A DNA stretch of 64,000 bases from Streptomyces bauhiniae (GTDB taxonomy: Bacteria > Actinomycetota > Actinomycetes > Streptomycetales > Streptomycetaceae), in NCBI RefSeq assembly GCF_004784475.1, contig NZ_SRRT01000010.1, positions 62,001 through 126,000 on the forward strand. The letters are read 5' to 3'. The notes beneath the pieces were generated by a model. That model had not been told where the DNA came from. It ran no database searches and was given only the letters and a program-made list of their open reading frames with translations. The translations under genes were made by a program, and so were the position numbers. Positions 34,201-40,966 of this stretch are shown one piece after another. How positions within the stretch are numbered: the stretch's first letter is position 1; each line of letters opens with the position of its first letter.

Positions 34201-34925
34201 ACGGCGACGAGGAGGAGGCGCTCACCGGGATCGACCTCGCCATCCCGGCCGGGCAGACCGTGGCGTTCGTCGGCGAGACCGGCGCGGGCAAGTCGACCCT
34301 GGTCAAGCTGGTGGCGCGGTTCTACGACCCCACCTCGGGCCGGGTCACCGCCGACGGCACGGATCTGCGCGCGCTCGACCTCACCTCGTACCGGCACCGG
34401 CTCGGGGTGGTGCCGCAGGAGGCGTACCTGTTCGCCGGCACGGTCCGGGACGCCATCGCGTACGGGCGGCCCGACGCCACCGACGCCGAGGTGGAGGCGG
34501 CGGCGCGGGCGGTCGGCGCGCACGAGATGATCGCCACGCTGGACGGCGGCTATCTGCACGAGGTCGCCGAGCGCGGCCGGAACCTCTCGGCCGGGCAGCG
34601 CCAGCTCATCGCGCTGGCCCGCGCCGAGCTGGTCGACCCCGACGTGCTGCTGCTGGACGAGGCGACGGCCGCGCTGGACCTGGCCACCGAGGCGCAGGTC
34701 AACCACGCCACCGACCGGCTCGCGGGCCGCCGGACCACCCTGGTGGTGGCCCACCGGCTGACCACGGCCGCGCGCGCCGACCGGGTCGTGGTGATGGAGC
34801 ACGGCCGGATCGTGGAGGACGGCCACCACACCGACCTCCTCGCCCGCGACGGCCGGTACGCCGCCATGTGGCGCACCTTCATCGGCCAGTCCGAGCCGGA
34901 GGAGCCAGTCGGCGTCACCTCCTGA
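31206..34925 (+). CDS. Fused double ABC exporter (TMD-NBD-TMD-NBD)
   Basis: A 1239-residue multidrug-type exporter containing two half-transporters in one chain. Module 1: six-helix membrane domain, Walker A GSSGSGKST near residue 369, LSGGQRQRLALARALL, Walker B LVLDDATSAVD. After an acidic linker (about 575-650), module 2 has a second membrane domain, Walker A GETGAGKST near 1022, LSAGQRQLIALARAEL and LLLDEATAALD. The catalytic Glu after Walker B is Asp in NBD1 but Glu in NBD2, so one ATP site is probably degenerate. GTG 31206 follows GGAGGA; upstream in-frame sequence is antisense noise. Most bacterial exporters of this kind are split into two genes. Substrate unknown. Confidence 0.93.
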   Translation: MGPQRGWARRLAGYAWRHPKDVVLALGASLGGMAVMAVVPLITKVIIDDVIGDHTRDMAPWAGALIAAAVLIYVLTYVRRYYGGRLALDVQYDLRTGMYDTITRLDGRRQDELSTGQVVGRATSDLQLIQGLLFMLPMTIGNVLLFLISLGIMAWLSLPLTLVALAVAPALGWIARRSRTRLHPATWYAQAQAAAVAGVVDGAVSGVRVVKGFGQEEQETGKLREVGRRLFAGRLRTIRLNSKYTPALQAVPALGQVAMLALGGWLAVRGHITLGTFVAFSTYLAQLVGPVRMLAVVLTIGQQARAGTERVLELIDTEPSLKDGTKTLPADAPASVEFDDVSFGYDPARPVLDGLSLEIRPGETLAVVGSSGSGKSTLSLLLPRFYDVTHGAVLVGGHDVRELTLDSLRAAIGLVPEDSFLFSATVRENIAYGRPDATQDEIEAAARAAQADRFVRELPEGYDTKVGEHGLTLSGGQRQRLALARALLTDPRLLVLDDATSAVDVRVEHEIHEALAHVMAGRTTLLIAHRRSTLSLADRIAVLDGGRLVDLGTDEELQERCPLYRRLLTDPDELGAPSPGHARPAERAEDTTLREELDAEFDAERGVTPRLWTGDRTPREETLSGTPATPELLAQVEALPPATDTPDVDEARAVRAEDSYGLRRLLHGFGRPLLISLALVAVDAGSGLLLPVLIRHGIDEGVTRTALGAVWAASLLGLLTVLVQWTAQYGETRMTGRTGERVLYALRLKIFTQLQRLGLDYYERELTGRIMTRMTTDVDALSTFLQTGLVTAFVSVVTFFGIMGALLVLDIQLALVVFATLPPLILATFFFRRASVKAYELARERVSVVNADLQESVAGLRIVQAFRRERDGGRRFAERSAAYRQARIRGQWLISIYFPFVQLLSSVAAAAVLISGAGRVEAATLTTGALVAYLLYIDLFFAPVQQLSQVFDGYQQATVSLGRIQELLREPASTGAADAPLEVLSLRGDIAFEGVTFAYGDEEEALTGIDLAIPAGQTVAFVGETGAGKSTLVKLVARFYDPTSGRVTADGTDLRALDLTSYRHRLGVVPQEAYLFAGTVRDAIAYGRPDATDAEVEAAARAVGAHEMIATLDGGYLHEVAERGRNLSAGQRQLIALARAELVDPDVLLLDEATAALDLATEAQVNHATDRLAGRRTTLVVAHRLTTAARADRVVVMEHGRIVEDGHHTDLLARDGRYAAMWRTFIGQSEPEEPVGVTS

Positions 34926-35043
34926 GGAGACGCCTGAGGAGTGCGAGCGCCGGGGTCCGCGCAACCATCCGGCGCATCCGAAGCGTCCGTACATCAGTGC
35001 GTAGATCGCAAAAGTGTGCCCATGGGGCGGGGAAGGACGAGCG

Positions 35044-35433
35044 GTGGACGGTGGGGCGATACGGCGGTGGGCGGCACTCGGCGCGGCCGCGCTGTCCCTG
35101 TCCGGGATGTTCGCCCTCGCGGCCCCCGGCACCGCCGAGGCGGCGGCCAGTGGGCAGTGCGCGGGACGCGAGGTGCGCACGCTGCCCTTCCCCACCGGCA
35201 CCGTCCACCTGTACCGGAGCAACGGCTACGTGTGCGCGACCACCGTCGCCAAGAAGCCCGGCTCCGGCATCCTCCTGGTCAGCGTGCAGGCGCGCGGCAA
35301 CCGGCCGGTGACCGACCGGGGCCGCTACCGGCACCACGCCGGACCGGTGACCGTCCACGCCGGGCACCGGTGCGTCAAGGTGCGCGGAGCGGCCGGCCGG
35401 GGCACCGTCGCCTCCGGCTGGATTCTGTGCTGA
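35044..35433 (+). CDS. Small secreted protein of unknown function
   Basis: A 129-residue exported protein: signal peptide AIRRWAALGAAALSLSGMFA with cleavage after AEA/AAA, then a small beta-rich domain with four Cys (GQCAG, GYVCATT, HRCVKV and the C-terminal ILC), probably two disulfides. The pattern (LYRSNGYVCATTV, VKVRGAAG) is common in small Streptomyces secreted proteins without a known function. GTG 35044 follows AAGGA; a longer in-frame start at 35014 lacks a ribosome site. It stands alone between the ABC exporter and the peptidase gene, all on the same strand. Confidence 0.78.
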   Translation: MDGGAIRRWAALGAAALSLSGMFALAAPGTAEAAASGQCAGREVRTLPFPTGTVHLYRSNGYVCATTVAKKPGSGILLVSVQARGNRPVTDRGRYRHHAGPVTVHAGHRCVKVRGAAGRGTVASGWILC

Positions 35434-35520
35434 TCGCGCGATCCGGCCAATCCCCTCTGGTGTGAAGGCAGTTGCTCGGATAGCTTCCGGCGGACATCTG
35501 TCTCACAGGGGAGAGTGCGC

Positions 35521-36954
35521 ATGCGCAAGGCGCTGAGATGGCTGCTGGCGCTCACGGTGCTCATCGGCACACTGGGCACGGCGGGCACAGCGGGGGCGGC
35601 CACCACCGCACCGCCGGCACCCACGGACATCAAGGACCGGCTGCTGGCGATACCCGGCATCAGCCTGGTGGAGGAGAAGCCGTACACCGGCTACCGCTAC
35701 TTCGTCCTGAACTTCACCCAGCCGGTCGACCACCGGCACCCGGACCGGGGCACCTTCCAGCAGCGGATCACCGTGCTGCACAAGGACACCAGCCGCCCGA
35801 CCGTCTTCTACACCGGCGGCTACAACGTCTCCACCACGCCGTCCCGCCGCGAGCCCACCCAGATCGTGGACGGCAACCAGGTCTCGCTGGAGTACCGCTT
35901 CTTCACGCCGTCCCGCCCGGCCCCGGCCGACTGGTCCAAGCTGGACATCTGGCAGGCGGCGAGCGACCAGCACGCCGTCTACCAGGCGCTGAAGCCGCTG
36001 TACTCCGCCAACTGGCTGGCCACCGGCGGCTCCAAGGGCGGCATGACGGCCACCTACTACGAGCGCTTCTACCCCCGTGACATGGACGGCGTGGTCGCCT
36101 ACGTCGCCCCCAACGACGTGGTGAACGACGAGGATTCGGCCTACGACCGCTTCTTCGAGCGCGTCGGCACCAAGGAGTGCCGCGACAAGCTGAACGCCGT
36201 CCAGCGCGAGGCACTGGTCCGCCGCAAGCCGCTGGAGCAGCGGTACGCGGCGTACGCCGCCGACAACGGCTACACCTTCACCACCATCGGCTCCCTGGAC
36301 AAGGCGTACGAGGCCGTCGTCCTGGACTACGTGTGGGGCTTCTGGCAGTACAGCGGCCTCGCCGACTGCGACTCCGTCCCGTCCGGCGCGGCCACCGCGA
36401 CCGACGACGCGATCTGGGACTCGGTCGACACCATCTCCGGCTTCTCCGCCTACACCGACCAGGGCCTCGAGCAGTACACGCCGTACTACTACCAGGCGGG
36501 CACCCAGCTCGGCGCGCCCACCATCCACTTCCCGCACATCGAGCGGAAGCTGATCCGCTACGGCTACCAGCCGCCGCGCAACTTCGTGCCCCGCTCCATC
36601 CCGATGCGCTTCCAGCAGGGCGCCATGCGGGACGTGGACAACTGGGTCCGGCACGACGCCCGGCACATGCTCTGGGTGTACGGGCAGAACGACCCGTGGG
36701 GCTCGGAGCGGTTCCGCCCCGGCACGGGCGCCCGTGACTCCTACGTGTTCACCGCGCCCGGCATGAACCACGGCGCGAACGTCGCCGGGCTCGTCGCCGA
36801 CGAGCGGGCCTTCGCCACCGCCCGCATCCTCAAGTGGGCCGGGGTGGCGTCCCCGGCGGTCCAGGCCGACCCGTCGGCGGCCAAGCCGCTGGCCCGGTTC
36901 GACGGCAGGCTGGACGTACGGGACGTGGAGCGCGAGCCCGCGCTGCGCCCGTAA
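35521..36954 (+). CDS. Secreted S37-type tripeptidyl aminopeptidase
   Basis: A 477-residue exported peptidase of the PS-10/S37 family, which in Streptomyces removes tripeptides from protein N-termini outside the cell. The Sec signal is RKALRWLLALTVLIGTLG. Core marks: VFYTGGYNVS, LEYRFFTPSRP, the nucleophile elbow TGGSKGGMTATYYERFYP, YGQNDPWG (Asp) and PGMNHGANV (His), i.e. a complete Ser-Asp-His triad. ATG 35521 is preferred over GTG 35515, since GGGGAG has a 7-base spacer to the ATG. A terminator follows. Its secreted hydrolase neighbours suggest a general nutrient-scavenging neighbourhood. Confidence 0.9.
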   Translation: MRKALRWLLALTVLIGTLGTAGTAGAATTAPPAPTDIKDRLLAIPGISLVEEKPYTGYRYFVLNFTQPVDHRHPDRGTFQQRITVLHKDTSRPTVFYTGGYNVSTTPSRREPTQIVDGNQVSLEYRFFTPSRPAPADWSKLDIWQAASDQHAVYQALKPLYSANWLATGGSKGGMTATYYERFYPRDMDGVVAYVAPNDVVNDEDSAYDRFFERVGTKECRDKLNAVQREALVRRKPLEQRYAAYAADNGYTFTTIGSLDKAYEAVVLDYVWGFWQYSGLADCDSVPSGAATATDDAIWDSVDTISGFSAYTDQGLEQYTPYYYQAGTQLGAPTIHFPHIERKLIRYGYQPPRNFVPRSIPMRFQQGAMRDVDNWVRHDARHMLWVYGQNDPWGSERFRPGTGARDSYVFTAPGMNHGANVAGLVADERAFATARILKWAGVASPAVQADPSAAKPLARFDGRLDVRDVEREPALRP

Positions 36955-36967
36955 GGCAGGCGGGGGA

Positions 36968-36996
36968 GGGGGCGCCGGTTCTTCACCGGCGCCCCC
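36968..36996 (+). terminator. Terminator after S37 peptidase gene
   Basis: GGGGGCGCCGG pairs with CCGGCGCCCCC (11 bp, 7-base loop TTCTTCA), 13 bases after the stop. Confidence 0.8.
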
Positions 36997-37118
36997 TTCG
37001 CCGTTTCCGGCCGCGGGGGGTGATGCCCCGTGAGTTCCCTTGACGGAAAGAAACTTCCCGGATATTGGTGACTTCCGAAAGTTTCCTTCAGCGGTTCTCT
37101 CCTTCGGAAGGGGCGCAC

Positions 37119-38960
37119 GTGCACCACACCAGCACGGGAAGCACGGGAAACACCTCGGGACCCTCCAGACGGTCCCTGTTCGCGAGCGCGGCCGGCCTCG
37201 GCGCAGCCCTCGCCGTCCCCGCCGCCTCCGGCACGGCCCACGCCGCCGCCCCGAACGACGCGGCGCTGCGCGCGGTCATCGCCCGGATGACGCTGGAGGA
37301 GAAGGTCGGCCAGCTCTTCGTCTCCCGGATCTACGGCCACTCCGCCACCGCCCCCGACCAGGCGGACATCGACGCCAATATGACGGAACTCGGCGTCCGC
37401 ACCGCCGACGAGCTGATCGAGCGCTACCGGGTCGGCGGCATCATCTACTTCACCTGGGCGCACAACACCCGCGACCCGCACCAGATCGCCGACCTCTCCA
37501 ACGGCATCCAGCGCTCCTCCCTGACCCGGCCGCGCGGCCTGCCCATGCTCATCGCCACCGACCAGGAGCACGGCGCCGTCTGCCGGATCGGCAAGCCCGC
37601 CACCCTGCTCCCCGGCGCCATGGCCCTCGCCGCCGGCCGCTCCCGCACCGACGTCCGCACCACCGGCCGCATCTCCGGCACCGAACTGCGCGCGATGGGC
37701 GTCAACCAGGACTACGCGCCCGACGCCGACGTCAACGTCAACCCGGCCAACCCGGTCATCGGCGTACGGTCCTTCGGCGCCGACCCCGCCCTGGTCGGTG
37801 CCCTGGTCGCGGCCGAGGTCAAGGGCTATCAGGCGGCCGGGGTCGCGGCCACCGCCAAGCACTTCCCGGGCCACGGCGACACCGCCGTCGACAGCCACAC
37901 CGGCTTCCCCGTCATCACGCACAGCCGGGAGCAGTGGGACACGCTGGACGCGGTGCCGTTCCGGGCCGCCGTCGCCGCGGGCATCGACTCGGTGATGACC
38001 GCGCACATCCAGTTCCCCGCGCTCGACCCCTCCGGCGACCCCGCCACCCTCTCCCACCCGATCGTCACCGGCATCCTGCGTGGCGAACTCGGCTACGACG
38101 GCGTGGTCATCACCGACTCCCTCGGCATGGAGGGCGTCCGCACCAAGTACGGCGACGACCGGGTACCGGTGCTCGCGCTCAAGGCCGGGGTGGACCAACT
38201 GCTCAACCCGCCCTCGATGGACGTGGCCTACAACGCGGTGCTGGCCGCCGTGCGCAACGGCGAGCTGACCGAGGCCCGCGTGGAGGAATCGGTTCTCCGC
38301 ATCCTGCGCATGAAGGCCAGGCTCGGCCTCTTCCAGGACACCCGCGTCACCCGTGCGGGCGTCGACCGGACCGTCGGCAACAAGCAGCACCTCGCCGCCG
38401 CCGACCACATCGCCGACCGCACCACCACCCTGCTGGCCAACGAGGGCCGGCTGCTCCCGCTGGACCGGCGCAGGCAGCCGAAGATCCTGGTCGTCGGCGC
38501 CGACCCGGCCTCCCCCTCCGGCACCACCGGGCCGCCCACCGGCGTCCTGGCCGCCGCGCTGACCGAACTCGGCTTCACCGCAACGGCGTTGTCCACCGGC
38601 ACCGCACCCACCGCGGACGCCATCACCAAGGCGGTCGCCGCCGCCCAGGACGCAGACGCGGTGATCGTGGCCACGTACAACGTCACGGCGTCCAGCTCCC
38701 AACGCACGCTGGTACAACGGCTGTTGGCCACCGGACGTCCGGTCGTCGCGCTGGCGATCCGCAACCCGTACGACGTCGCCCAGCTCACCGAGGTCAAGGC
38801 GCACCTGGCCGCCTACTGCTGGACCGACGTCGAACTCCGCGCCGCCGCACGGGTGATCGCGGGCCGGGTGAAGCCGCGCGGCAAGCTCCCGGTGCCGGTC
38901 GCGCGGGCGGACGACCCGGCGAAGGAGCTGTATCCCCTCGGGCACGGACTGAGCTACTAG
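37119..38960 (+). CDS. Secreted glycoside hydrolase family 3 enzyme (beta-N-acetylhexosaminidase-like)
   Basis: A 613-residue exported GH3 protein. A Tat-type signal SRRSLFASAAGLG precedes AHAAA. The N-terminal barrel (about 50-380) has KHFPGHGDTAVDSHTGFP, the NagZ-type His loop, and VITDSLGMEG with the catalytic Asp; a GH3 C-terminal domain follows and ends YPLGHGLSY. The KHFPGHGDT His-Asp loop favours an N-acetylglucosaminidase over a beta-glucosidase, even though the C-terminal domain is more often seen in glucosidases. GTG 37119 follows GGAAGGGG. The TAG stop (38958-38960) is the CTAG at the left end of an IS, so the last codons may be native, with the stop retained by the target duplication. 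Confidence 0.9.
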   Translation: MHHTSTGSTGNTSGPSRRSLFASAAGLGAALAVPAASGTAHAAAPNDAALRAVIARMTLEEKVGQLFVSRIYGHSATAPDQADIDANMTELGVRTADELIERYRVGGIIYFTWAHNTRDPHQIADLSNGIQRSSLTRPRGLPMLIATDQEHGAVCRIGKPATLLPGAMALAAGRSRTDVRTTGRISGTELRAMGVNQDYAPDADVNVNPANPVIGVRSFGADPALVGALVAAEVKGYQAAGVAATAKHFPGHGDTAVDSHTGFPVITHSREQWDTLDAVPFRAAVAAGIDSVMTAHIQFPALDPSGDPATLSHPIVTGILRGELGYDGVVITDSLGMEGVRTKYGDDRVPVLALKAGVDQLLNPPSMDVAYNAVLAAVRNGELTEARVEESVLRILRMKARLGLFQDTRVTRAGVDRTVGNKQHLAAADHIADRTTTLLANEGRLLPLDRRRQPKILVVGADPASPSGTTGPPTGVLAAALTELGFTATALSTGTAPTADAITKAVAAAQDADAVIVATYNVTASSSQRTLVQRLLATGRPVVALAIRNPYDVAQLTEVKAHLAAYCWTDVELRAAARVIAGRVKPRGKLPVPVARADDPAKELYPLGHGLSY

Positions 38961-38978
38961 GCCGTGTCCGGAAAGTCG
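38957..38978 (+). repeat. IS left inverted repeat
   Basis: The 22 bases begin CTAGGCCGTGTCCGGAAA and end GTCG. They are the exact reverse complement of the right end at 39827-39848. Confidence 0.9.
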
Positions 38979-38997
38979 ATGGCTCGTTGCTCTGTTC

Positions 38998-39848
38998 GTG
39001 GCGCGTAGGCATGAACTGACTGATGCGTCGTGGGAGTTGATTGCTCCGTTGCTGGTGCCGGGCCGGATGGGCAGACCTGTCCGGGACCGGCGCCAGGTGG
39101 TGAACGGGATTTTGTGGAAGCTGTCCACCGGGGCTGCCTGGCGTGACCTGCCCGAGCGGTACGGGCCCTGGAAGACGGTCTACGAACGCTTCCGGCACTG
39201 GTCCGCCGACGGCACCTGGGACCGCCTGCTGGCCCACGTCCAGCAGCACTGCGACGCCATCGGGCAGGTTGACTGGACAGTCGTCTGCGTGGACTCGACC
39301 ACGGTCCGGGCTCATCAGCACGCCGCCGGAGCCCGAAAAGGGGGCCCTGGAAGGGCGAGGCGCTCGGCCGGTCGCGGGGCGGGCTGACCAGCAAGATCCA
39401 CCTGGCCTGCGACGGCCGGGGCCGGCCCCTCACGTTCACGCTGACGGGCGGGAACGTGAACGACTGCACCCAGCTCGAACCGGTCATGGACCAGATCAAG
39501 GTCGCGCGGCCGGGGCCGGGCAGGCCCCGGACCCGGCCGGACCGCGTCGTCGCGGACAAGGGCTACTCGGCCCGCAAGATCCGCGCCTACCTGCGACGCC
39601 GCGGCATCAAGGCGGCCATCCCTGAGCGGATCGACCAGATCAACGGACGCATCCGCCGCGGCGGAAGCCGCTGCCTCCTCGACAAAACCGCTTACCGGCG
39701 GCGCAACGTCATCGAGCGCTGCTTCAGCCGCCTCAAGCAGAACCGGGCCCTGGCCACGCGCTACGACAAACGAGCCATCCACTACCAGGCCATGGTCACC
39801 CTCGCCTGCCTCCGCCTCTGGCTCAACGACTTTCCGGACACGGCCTAG
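38998..39848 (+). CDS. IS5-family transposase, orfA/orfB joined by -1 frameshift
   Basis: The transposase is split over two frames. orfA (38998-39387) carries the N-terminal DUF4096-like region (RHELTDASWELIAPLL, GAAWRDLPERYGPW) and the first Asp (VVCVDSTTVRAHQH). In the -1 frame the sequence continues with EALGRSRGGLTSKIHLACDG and runs to the orfB region (visible from ATG 39456) with the second Asp (VADKGYSARK) and the Glu (NVIERCFSRLKQNRAL), ending at 39848. The slip site is the run AAAAGGGGG at about 39336-39344. A -1 slip there gives one full-length DDE protein of about 283 residues. GTG 38998 is the likely start. The stop TAG lies in the right inverted repeat. Confidence 0.85.
39827..39848 (+). 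repeat. IS right inverted repeat
   Basis: The 22 bases begin CGACTTTCCGGACACGG and end CCTAG, the exact complement of the left end, and they include the transposase stop codon. Confidence 0.9.
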
Positions 39849-39975
39849 GAGCCCGCGAAAAAAATCTTCAGCGGGCGTGCAACCCTTCGCCGCCATCCCG
39901 TGTCGTACTACGCGTCAGGGCTTCGGGGGGGATTCCGTGGGGGGATTGCGAAGCTCCGGCACGTAGGGGGAAAGC

Positions 39976-40018
39976 GAGGGGGCGTCCCCGGTCGATATGA
40001 CCGGGGACGCCCCCTCGA
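39976..40018 (-). terminator. Strong terminator of the ribose operon
   Basis: A perfect 19-bp stem (CGAGGGGGCGTCCCCGGTC against its complement) around the 5-base loop GATAT, directly after the rbsK stop on the minus strand. Confidence 0.85.
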
Positions 40019-40024
40019 AATATC

Positions 40025-40936
40025 TCAGGCGTCCAGCGCCGCCACTTCCGCCGCCGTCGGGTACGACTCCTGCGCCCCGCGCCGGGTCACCGCCGCCGCG
40101 CCCACGCGGGCCGCGTACGCCGCCGCCACCGACAGCTCCTCGCCCGCGCCCAGCCGCCAGGCCAGCGCGGCCGTGAACGCGTCCCCCGCACCCGTGGTGT
40201 CCACGGCGTCCACCGCCACCGACGGCACCGCCCGTACGCCCGAGGCGTCGCACACCAGCGCGCCCTTCGCGCCCAGCGTCACCACCACCGAACGCGGGCC
40301 CAGGGCCAGCAGACGCCGGGCCCAGCCGGCCGGGTCGTCACCGGTCCCGCCGGTCTCGCCGTCGCCCAGCAGCACCCGCGCCTCGTGCTCGTTGACCACC
40401 AGCGGATCGCAGGCGGCCAGCACCTCGGCGGGCAGCGGGCGCGGCGGGGACGGGTTCAGCACGAACCGGGTGCCCTCGGGCAGCGCCCGCACCACGGCCG
40501 CCACCGTCGCCGGCGGGATCTCCAACTGCGCCGACACCACCCGCGCCGCGCCCAGCACCTCCGCCCGCACATCACCCTCGGTGAGACGGGCGTTGGCACC
40601 GGGGGAGACCACGATGCTGTTGTCCCCGGACGGGTCGACGGTGATCAGCGCGACCCCGGTCGGCGCCCCGCCGGTCAGCACGGCCGCCGTGTCCACGCCG
40701 GCCGAGCGGAGCGAGTCCCGCAGCAGCTTGCCGTGGCCGTCGTCGCCGACCCGCGCCAGCAGCGCCGTACGGGCGCCGAGGCGGGCGGCGGCGACCGCCT
40801 GGTTGGCGCCCTTGCCGCCCGGGTGGACGGCCAGGTCACCGCCGAGCACCGTCTCCCCGGCACCCGGCCGCCGCTCCACGCCGACCACCAGATCGGCGTT
40901 GGCGGACCCCACGACCAGCAGGTCGTAGTCGTACAT
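40025..40936 (-). CDS. rbsK: Ribokinase
   Basis: A 303-residue PfkB-family sugar kinase making ribose-5-phosphate from D-ribose and ATP. Motifs: N-terminal VVGSANADLVVGVERRP, HPGGKGANQAVAAARLG (ribose-binding GGKGAN), and the C-terminal anion hole DTTGAGDAFTAALAW with the catalytic Asp; a VNEHEARVL segment is also typical. The length is normal. ATG 40936 is preceded by AGGGAG; a TTG one codon upstream is less likely. It is the last gene of lacI-rbsA-rbsCB-rbsK, 30 bases after the transporter stop, and a very strong terminator follows. Confidence 0.94.
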   Translation of the reverse strand: MYDYDLLVVGSANADLVVGVERRPGAGETVLGGDLAVHPGGKGANQAVAAARLGARTALLARVGDDGHGKLLRDSLRSAGVDTAAVLTGGAPTGVALITVDPSGDNSIVVSPGANARLTEGDVRAEVLGAARVVSAQLEIPPATVAAVVRALPEGTRFVLNPSPPRPLPAEVLAACDPLVVNEHEARVLLGDGETGGTGDDPAGWARRLLALGPRSVVVTLGAKGALVCDASGVRAVPSVAVDAVDTTGAGDAFTAALAWRLGAGEELSVAAAYAARVGAAAVTRRGAQESYPTAAEVAALDA

Positions 40937-40966
40937 CAAGGCTCCCTACAGAGATATGAGGCGCGG

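Larger units (their letters stand above)
38957..39848 (+). mobile_element. IS5-family insertion sequence (892 bp including CTAG at both ends)
   Basis: A complete element with perfect terminal inverted repeats and a two-frame DDE transposase. The outermost CTAG at both ends is either part of the inverted repeat or a 4-bp target duplication; CTAG is palindromic, so the two cannot be distinguished. It sits between the GH3 gene and the ribose operon, exactly at the GH3 stop codon. Both ends and the catalytic regions look intact, so it may be active. IS427-type Streptomyces elements have similar ends and organisation, from memory. Confidence 0.88.

Noticed and set aside
31179..35222. 1347-codon minus-strand frame antisense to the ABC exporter
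   Set aside because: Shadow of the exporter's codon bias; composed of Gly/Val/Glu/Arg stretches without domains.
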